Shown here in pieces: positions 21,655 to 25,157 of a DNA stretch of 25,157 bases. The stretch is from a virus: the IMG/VR virus record IMGVR_UViG_3300046516_001130, positions 1-25,157 of that record; one strand, 5' to 3'. The notes under the pieces were generated by a model. The model was not told where the DNA came from and searched no databases. It was given only the letters and a program-made list of their open reading frames with translations. Position numbers and translations under genes: made by a program. How positions within the stretch are numbered: the stretch's first letter is position 1; each line of letters opens with the position of its first letter.

Positions 21655-22911
21655 TCACTTGCCGACTCCTGCCCTGATCGTCGTGGCCAATTGGAAGGGG
21701 GTTTGCCGCGTACCGCACTGCACGGTCACGTGCAAACCCCCTTCCAATCCCTTGTCCGCTTGCGCCTGCGACAGCACGCCCACGCCCGCCGTCATGACGG
21801 GCAAGACCGCCACGCCCGCGTCCATCGCTGCGAGCGTTGCCACGCCGGCCATGACCGTCGTGACGAGGCCAGTGCCCGCCGTGATGTGCGCGAGCGGGAC
21901 GGGCTCGCCCATCGACGCCCGGCCGCTGAAGACGATGCCACCGGTGGCCGTCAGATGCACGTCCTGCGGCAGCCCGACCGTGCCCGTGAAGGTGATGCCA
22001 CCGGCGGCCGTGAGCCGAATCGCGCGCTCAAGGGCCGCCGTGCCACTGACGACGATGCCACCCGAAGCAGCGAGCACCACGCCCGCAAACGCGGTCAGCG
22101 TCGCGGCACCGCCAAAGACCATGCCGCCACTGGCAGCAAACGGTGGCGGTGCGAACGCCGCGGTGCCGCCGAAGACGATGCCGCCCGCTGCGGTGAGGGC
22201 AGCGCGCGTCTGTGCGTTCACGGTGCCAGCGACGACGATGCCACCGGAGGCAGAGAGGGCGATGCGGAGCTCGAGTGCCGCGGTGCCGCCCCAGACCATG
22301 CCACCGGCCGCGATCAGCGGTGCGGCCGTCGCAAGGGTCGCGCTGCCACCGAAGGCCGCGCCCCCACTCGCACTCAGGCTCACCGGGATCGTCAGCGCGA
22401 CGGCGCCCGTGAACGTGATGCTGCCCGCGAGACTCCAGACGCCCGCGACACCGACGGTTGCCGTGCCACCGAAGGACAGGCCGCCCGTCGCGCTCAGGAC
22501 GGGCACCCGCAGCGCGGCGACACCGGAGAAGGCGATGCCACCAGCGGCCGTGATTGCCGCCGGCGTCAGCGTTGCCGTGCCTGCGAAGAGCATGCCGCCC
22601 GTGGCAGCCAGCTTCTGCGGTGTCAGGGCGATGGCGCCCGCGAGGGTGATGCCACCCGTCGTCGTCAGCGCCGTCGCGGCCCGAAGGCTCGCACTGCCAC
22701 CGAACGCCATGCCGCCGGTGGCGGTCAGTGCCGTGACCGTGCCGAGCGTCGCACTGCCACTGAAGCGTGCGCCACCACTCGCGGTCAGCGGCGACTGCAC
22801 ACTGAGTGCCGCGCTGCCCCCGAACGTCGCGCCACCGGAGGCCGCGAGGGCGTTCGGGGTGCCGAGGTCGTAGGGCTGGCTGTTGTAGCGGACGGTGTTA
22901 TAGCGCGGCAT
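21655..22911 (-). CDS. Repeat protein built of 16 tandem 20-residue units
   Basis: This 418-residue protein has a short start (P-R-Y-N-T-V-R-Y-N-S) and then 16 units of 19-21 residues (about residues 21-339). Each has the consensus L-t/s-A-x-G-G-x-x-F-x-G-t/s-A-x-L, followed by a variable five- or six-residue turn. A shorter degenerate A-G-V-A-x-L repeat comes after. Regular G-G and F-x-G spacing suggests a beta-solenoid or other elongated fibre. Residues about 389-407 are encoded by palindromic element copy B. GGTGAGG precedes the ATG at 22911. It lies among other fibre-like genes between portal and protease. I do not recognise the family; a head fibre or adhesin is an inference. Confidence 0.82.
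   Translation of the reverse strand: MPRYNTVRYNSQPYDLGTPNALAASGGATFGGSAALSVQSPLTASGGARFSGSATLGTVTALTATGGMAFGGSASLRAATALTTTGGITLAGAIALTPQKLAATGGMLFAGTATLTPAAITAAGGIAFSGVAALRVPVLSATGGLSFGGTATVGVAGVWSLAGSITFTGAVALTIPVSLSASGGAAFGGSATLATAAPLIAAGGMVWGGTAALELRIALSASGGIVVAGTVNAQTRAALTAAGGIVFGGTAAFAPPPFAASGGMVFGGAATLTAFAGVVLAASGGIVVSGTAALERAIRLTAAGGITFTGTVGLPQDVHLTATGGIVFSGRASMGEPVPLAHITAGTGLVTTVMAGVATLAAMDAGVAVLPVMTAGVGVLSQAQADKGLEGGLHVTVQCGTRQTPFQLATTIRAGVGK
21692..21746. repeat. Palindromic element, copy B
   Basis: TGGAAGGGGGTTTGC (21692-21706) and GCAAACCCCCTTCCA (21732-21746) are perfect inverted arms. Flanking AT/AT bases extend pairing to 21690-21748. ACCG pairs with CGGT inside, around a 7-nt loop. 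Every stem difference from copy A is compensated. It lies inside the last codons of the repeat protein. The outer arms are read in the same frame as in copy A on the left side only, because the loop is one base shorter. Confidence 0.9.
21895..22851 (-). repeat. Array of 16 imperfect ~60-bp coding repeats
   Basis: These are the DNA units of the repeat protein, mostly 57 or 60 bp, with some of 63 bp. On the plus strand each shows a recurring pattern around GCCACCG and a GAGG/CATGCC context that encodes the G-G and F-x-G core. The repeats are diverged rather than identical, so this looks like an old expansion with selection for the protein pattern. Confidence 0.85.
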
Positions 22912-22928
22912 TGCCTCACCGTTTTCCG

Positions 22929-23816
22929 CTAGGCGATGAACTCCCAGACTTCGACAAAGAGAAACTCGTACGCGCTAAAGCTGTTTGAGCGGCAGATGTA
23001 GGTGCCCGTTTGGAAGGACGAGAGTTGCACCGTGAGTGAGTGGGCGGCAACGCTGAGTGGGCCAATCGAAAACATGGCGGCACCGAGTGCCTGTGAGAAG
23101 GTGGACGCGGCGGTCGCGCCGCCCGCCGCGATCGGGTAGAACGTGCCAGCATCGACAACGAGACGTGAGCCAACATAGTTATTCGCTGAAGAACTGACAA
23201 TCGACGCCGACCCACGAATCAAGACAACGATTTGCGAGCCTGCGGTGGACGGCGTCAGCGTTGTCGTCACGGAGGAGAGCGTCGTCCACACCCCACCCGT
23301 AATCGCGGTCGGGGTCGCTGCCAGATCGGCCCCGACTGCCGAGTAGTTGAGGATGCGGGTCATCTCTGCCTGCCACGCAGACACCCCCGCGCCAAGACTG
23401 AGCAAGGCCCGGTTCGCTGCGGGCGTCGATGCGCCGCTCCCGAGTTTCGTCTCGGCGGCAATCAGCCCGTTTGCGAGCACGCTATGGTGCAAGGCGGTTT
23501 CGTAATGATTGACGACCGATCCGACTGCGGTATGGACGGCAGCGGTCGTGCCGTCCGCGCCCCGGACACAGCCCGTGAAGGTCGTCGCCGTCTTCGCGGT
23601 GTAGGTAATCACCTCACTGTCAATCGAGATCGTGCCGCTGGCGGGGAAGGCCGGTGTCGCGGTCGTCGAGGCGACCGTGATCGTCGTGCCGCTGGTCGAG
23701 TTCGCCCCCGCGCCGCCGACCTCATTGGTCGTCGTGGCGGCGACATTGTTCGCCACGCGAATCAGCGAGTCGGCATCGTCAAGGCTCGTCGGGAAGTTGG
23801 TAGCACCAATCGCCAT
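22929..23816 (-). CDS. Fibre-like protein with C-terminal jelly-roll-type domain
   Basis: This 295-residue protein opens with N-F-P-T-S-L-D-D-A-D-S-L-I-R-V, an N-terminal type common in phage structural proteins. Residues about 43-107 carry the module I-D-S-E-V-I-T-Y-T...T-F-T-G-C-V-R-G-A-D-G-T-T-A-A-V-H-T, which recurs in virion proteins. The last 125 residues (W-T-T-L-S-S-V...S-R-L-V-V-D-A-G...Y-E-F-L-F-V-E-V-W) look like a TNF/C1q-like jelly roll, a fold often used for receptor binding. The start at 23816 lies 8 bp after the upstream fibre gene. Fibre or decoration role is inferred. Confidence 0.75.
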   Translation of the reverse strand: MAIGATNFPTSLDDADSLIRVANNVAATTTNEVGGAGANSTSGTTITVASTTATPAFPASGTISIDSEVITYTAKTATTFTGCVRGADGTTAAVHTAVGSVVNHYETALHHSVLANGLIAAETKLGSGASTPAANRALLSLGAGVSAWQAEMTRILNYSAVGADLAATPTAITGGVWTTLSSVTTTLTPSTAGSQIVVLIRGSASIVSSSANNYVGSRLVVDAGTFYPIAAGGATAASTFSQALGAAMFSIGPLSVAAHSLTVQLSSFQTGTYICRSNSFSAYEFLFVEVWEFIA

Positions 23817-23824
23817 CGTCGCGC

Positions 23825-24262
23825 TCAGGTCACGCTGATCGAGAGCGCAGATGTTGCCACCGAAACGACATTGCCATTAGCAACTATTTGGCTCGGTGTC
23901 AGGTCGCACCAGTAGAGCAGGTTGCCCGCGGTCGACGCGTCGTAGATCGCCAGCGCGGTGCAGGTGACGTTGCCGGTGGTCGCCGCAGTGCCAAAGGCAA
24001 TCGCCGCGCCACTGTTGGTGGACGTGCGCGGGTCACCGGCCGCCGCTCCGAAGGTGGTCGTGTTCGCTGGCGTGGCAACCCGCGCATAGTTGGTCCATGC
24101 AGCGGTTGAGACTTCGGTCACGGTTGCGGCACGCCGTTGTGAAGCGGTGTTGGAGTCGGTGAGGAGCGCCATGTAGAGCGTCGTCGGCCACGTGTAGGCC
24201 GTGCCGCGCAGCATCTGATTGAGGATCGAGCCTTCGAGGAAGTTGCTCGCTGAGGCTGCGAT
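23825..24262 (-). CDS. Phage fibre-family protein, probable ATC start
   Basis: This small protein belongs to a widespread phage fibre-like family: A-S-N-F-L-E-G-S-I-L-N-Q near the N-terminus, T-A-Y-T-W-P-T-T-L-Y-M-A-L-L-T-D, then N-L-L-Y-W-C-D-L-T-P-S-Q-I-V-A-N-G, ending A-L-S-I-S-V-T. Family members normally begin about one residue before the A-S-x-x-L-E block. Here that point is an ATC codon at 24262, preceded by GGAGGG with an 8-nt spacer. The first ATG in frame (24214) would remove the conserved opening helix and has no good ribosome-binding site. I therefore take ATC as the likely start, giving 145 residues. The shorter form starting at 24214 has 129. Confidence 0.8.
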   Translation of the reverse strand: MAASASNFLEGSILNQMLRGTAYTWPTTLYMALLTDSNTASQRRAATVTEVSTAAWTNYARVATPANTTTFGAAAGDPRTSTNSGAAIAFGTAATTGNVTCTALAIYDASTAGNLLYWCDLTPSQIVANGNVVSVATSALSISVT

Positions 24263-24276
24263 TGTGCTATCCCTCC

Positions 24277-24292
24277 ACTCACGGGGGTGAGT
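24277..24292 (-). other. Hairpin immediately upstream of the fibre-gene ribosome-binding site
   Basis: On the coding strand ACTCAC-CCCC-GTGAGT is a perfect 6-bp stem with a 4-nt loop. It ends at the base directly before GGAGGG. It may help expose or protect the ribosome-binding site of the gene with the ATC start, or mark an mRNA end. Confidence 0.5.
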
Positions 24293-24313
24293 ACGATGTC
24301 TATCAAGCGACCA

Positions 24314-24487
24314 CTACTTGTTCCCGTGCCACAAAAGAAAAGCAACCGCCATCAGCCCCCACGCCAAGGAATAGACACGATAGCGATAGGGGCCGTATGC
24401 CGTATCCGCGGCCCAGCCGAGGAAGAAATCCAATAACATGAGGATGGCTGCCACGAGAAACAGGATCAGGACGATGCCCACCGTCAT
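24314..24487 (-). CDS. Small two-TM membrane protein
   Basis: This 57-residue protein has two hydrophobic segments (about residues 4-28 and 40-54) joined by an aromatic loop (Y-G-P-Y-R-Y-R-V-Y). The ATG at 24487 overlaps the stop of the preceding gene as ATGA, which decides the start. A membrane protein beside the portal is not a known head component; it might be a holin-like or host-interaction protein. No motif allows a firmer call. Confidence 0.7.
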   Translation of the reverse strand: MTVGIVLILFLVAAILMLLDFFLGWAADTAYGPYRYRVYSLAWGLMAVAFLLWHGNK

Positions 24488-24771
24488 GGCTGACTCCTTT
24501 TCGGCTGCGGGCCGCCTTCGGGCGAGAGTGGCGTCACGTCGTCCGGGTGCCAAAGTTCATATGGCGGTGGGGGAAAAACGAGCGGTTCAACGTCCGTCGA
24601 GGGGACTGCCGCTGAAAGGATCCCCTCGGCCATTTCCCGCGAAAACGGATGGAAGGCTCGGCCACGATGCCGCCGCTCAAAGTCCGCGAGGCTGTCGCGA
24701 GCAAGAGCATATTCCGTGTACAGGCGTCGCCACTCCTCTTCTTCCTCGGGGCTGAGGTCATCAATCATCAT
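24484..24771 (-). CDS. Hypothetical acidic protein next to the portal
   Basis: This 95-residue protein has an acidic, helical start (D-D-L-S-P-E-E-E-E-E-W-R-R-L-Y) and a proline-rich end (F-P-P-P-P-Y...P-K-R-S-Q-P). It overlaps the portal stop as ATGA and is therefore likely coupled to it. No domain is recognised. Confidence 0.68.
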   Translation of the reverse strand: MMIDDLSPEEEEEWRRLYTEYALARDSLADFERRHRGRAFHPFSREMAEGILSAAVPSTDVEPLVFPPPPYELWHPDDVTPLSPEGGPQPKRSQP

Positions 24772-25157
24772 GCCCCCCTGGCCGCGATCGGCACCGCTGC
24801 CTGCGCAGCCGCGGCCGGTTGATTGCCATTCGTCGCTACCGGCGCCGGCGCAAGGTTGTTCGCACCCGGCTCCGTGTTCACCTTCTCGATCACGGGACTC
24901 ACCGGCTCCGCGATCGATCCGTCGCTGAAGCTCGCACCGCGTGGCAGCAGGTAGATACCGTCGTCCGCCGGCACGGATTCCAGATCAACCATCTTCAGCG
25001 CCGCCGCACGGTCGATGATGCCCGCGGTAAAGAGCTTCGCCGCCCGATCGGCAACGGCGGTCGCATCCTCCTGCAAGGCGCTGACATTGCTCGTGTCGAA
25101 CTCGACGAACTGATCCTTCTGTCCGTTGAAGTCATCACGCAACAAGGAACGGGTCAG
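24768..25157 (-). CDS. Portal protein, C-terminal part (cut by right edge)
   Basis: The last 129 codons of a gene running off the right edge are visible. V-E-F-D-T-S-N-V-S-A-L-Q-E-D and F-T-A-G-I-I-D-R-A-A-A-L-K-M match the end of the HK97-type portal, the dodecameric ring through which DNA enters the head. The visible part then becomes a flexible A/P/E-rich tail. The frame is open to the window edge, so the start lies outside. The usual portal-protease-capsid order supports the call, although here other genes are placed in between. Confidence 0.85.
   Translation of the reverse strand: MTRSLLRDDFNGQKDQFVEFDTSNVSALQEDATAVADRAAKLFTAGIIDRAAALKMVDLESVPADDGIYLLPRGASFSDGSIAEPVSPVIEKVNTEPGANNLAPAPVATNGNQPAAAAQAAVPIAARGA

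Noticed and set aside
21895-22851. The ~60-bp repeat array as a CRISPR-like array
   Set aside because: Units are contiguous, diverged and in frame with no spacers between conserved repeats; they encode protein repeats.
21062-22873. Long plus-strand open frame opposite the repeat protein and protease
   Set aside because: It mirrors the GC-rich repeat array, gives a P/A/M-rich low-complexity protein, has no ribosome-binding site or homology pattern, and crosses several minus-strand gene ends.
24118-24345. Minus-strand frame overlapping the fibre-family gene start
   Set aside because: It would overlap both neighbours in a different frame and yields a basic S/R/T-rich peptide with no family resemblance.

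Overview
The window is a GC-rich stretch of a tailed double-stranded DNA phage genome, or of a prophage, with a siphovirus-type long-tail morphogenesis module. Almost every gene lies on the minus strand and the genes are tightly packed, with ATGA or TAATG stop/start overlaps at several junctions. Transcription therefore runs from the right edge to the left edge. No bacterial housekeeping gene, integrase, tRNA or attachment site is visible. The host cannot be named from the sequence; high GC and the virion genes only suggest a high-GC bacterium.

Head region, right to left: the C-terminus of an HK97-type portal (25157-24768), two small accessory proteins, then an unexpected cassette of fibre-like or adhesin-like proteins (24262-21341). 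The cassette includes a 418-residue protein built from 16 tandem units of about 20 residues. Next come the prohead protease and the HK97-fold major capsid protein, followed by two small proteins. Neck genes follow: a head-tail connector carrying an inserted beta module, a head-closure protein, an HK97 gp10-like protein and a tail terminator. A free-standing HNH endonuclease gene on the opposite strand, with its own promoter, sits inside the neck block.

Tail region (15994-2339): a 58-residue charged protein, the major tail protein, the tail assembly chaperone G with a -1 frameshift product GT, a 1680-residue tape measure protein with two apparent cell-wall hydrolase domains, a distal tail protein, a large fibre-like protein, an SGNH esterase interrupted by a carbohydrate-binding-like domain, and a large tail-tip protein with H-x-H motifs at its C-terminal end. 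The left 2.3 kb holds small membrane or hypothetical proteins, a second HNH endonuclease with its own promoter, and the start of a gene cut by the left edge. No endolysin is recognisable.

The most unusual signal is a pair of about 55-bp palindromic elements (17152-17207 and 21692-21746). Their stems differ at three base pairs, all three by compensatory changes, while the loops are unrelated. Both overlap the ends of coding regions. Other points of interest are the repeat protein and fibre cassette between portal and protease, a probable ATC start codon, a 20-bp perfect tandem repeat in front of the major tail gene, and the beta module inserted in the connector.
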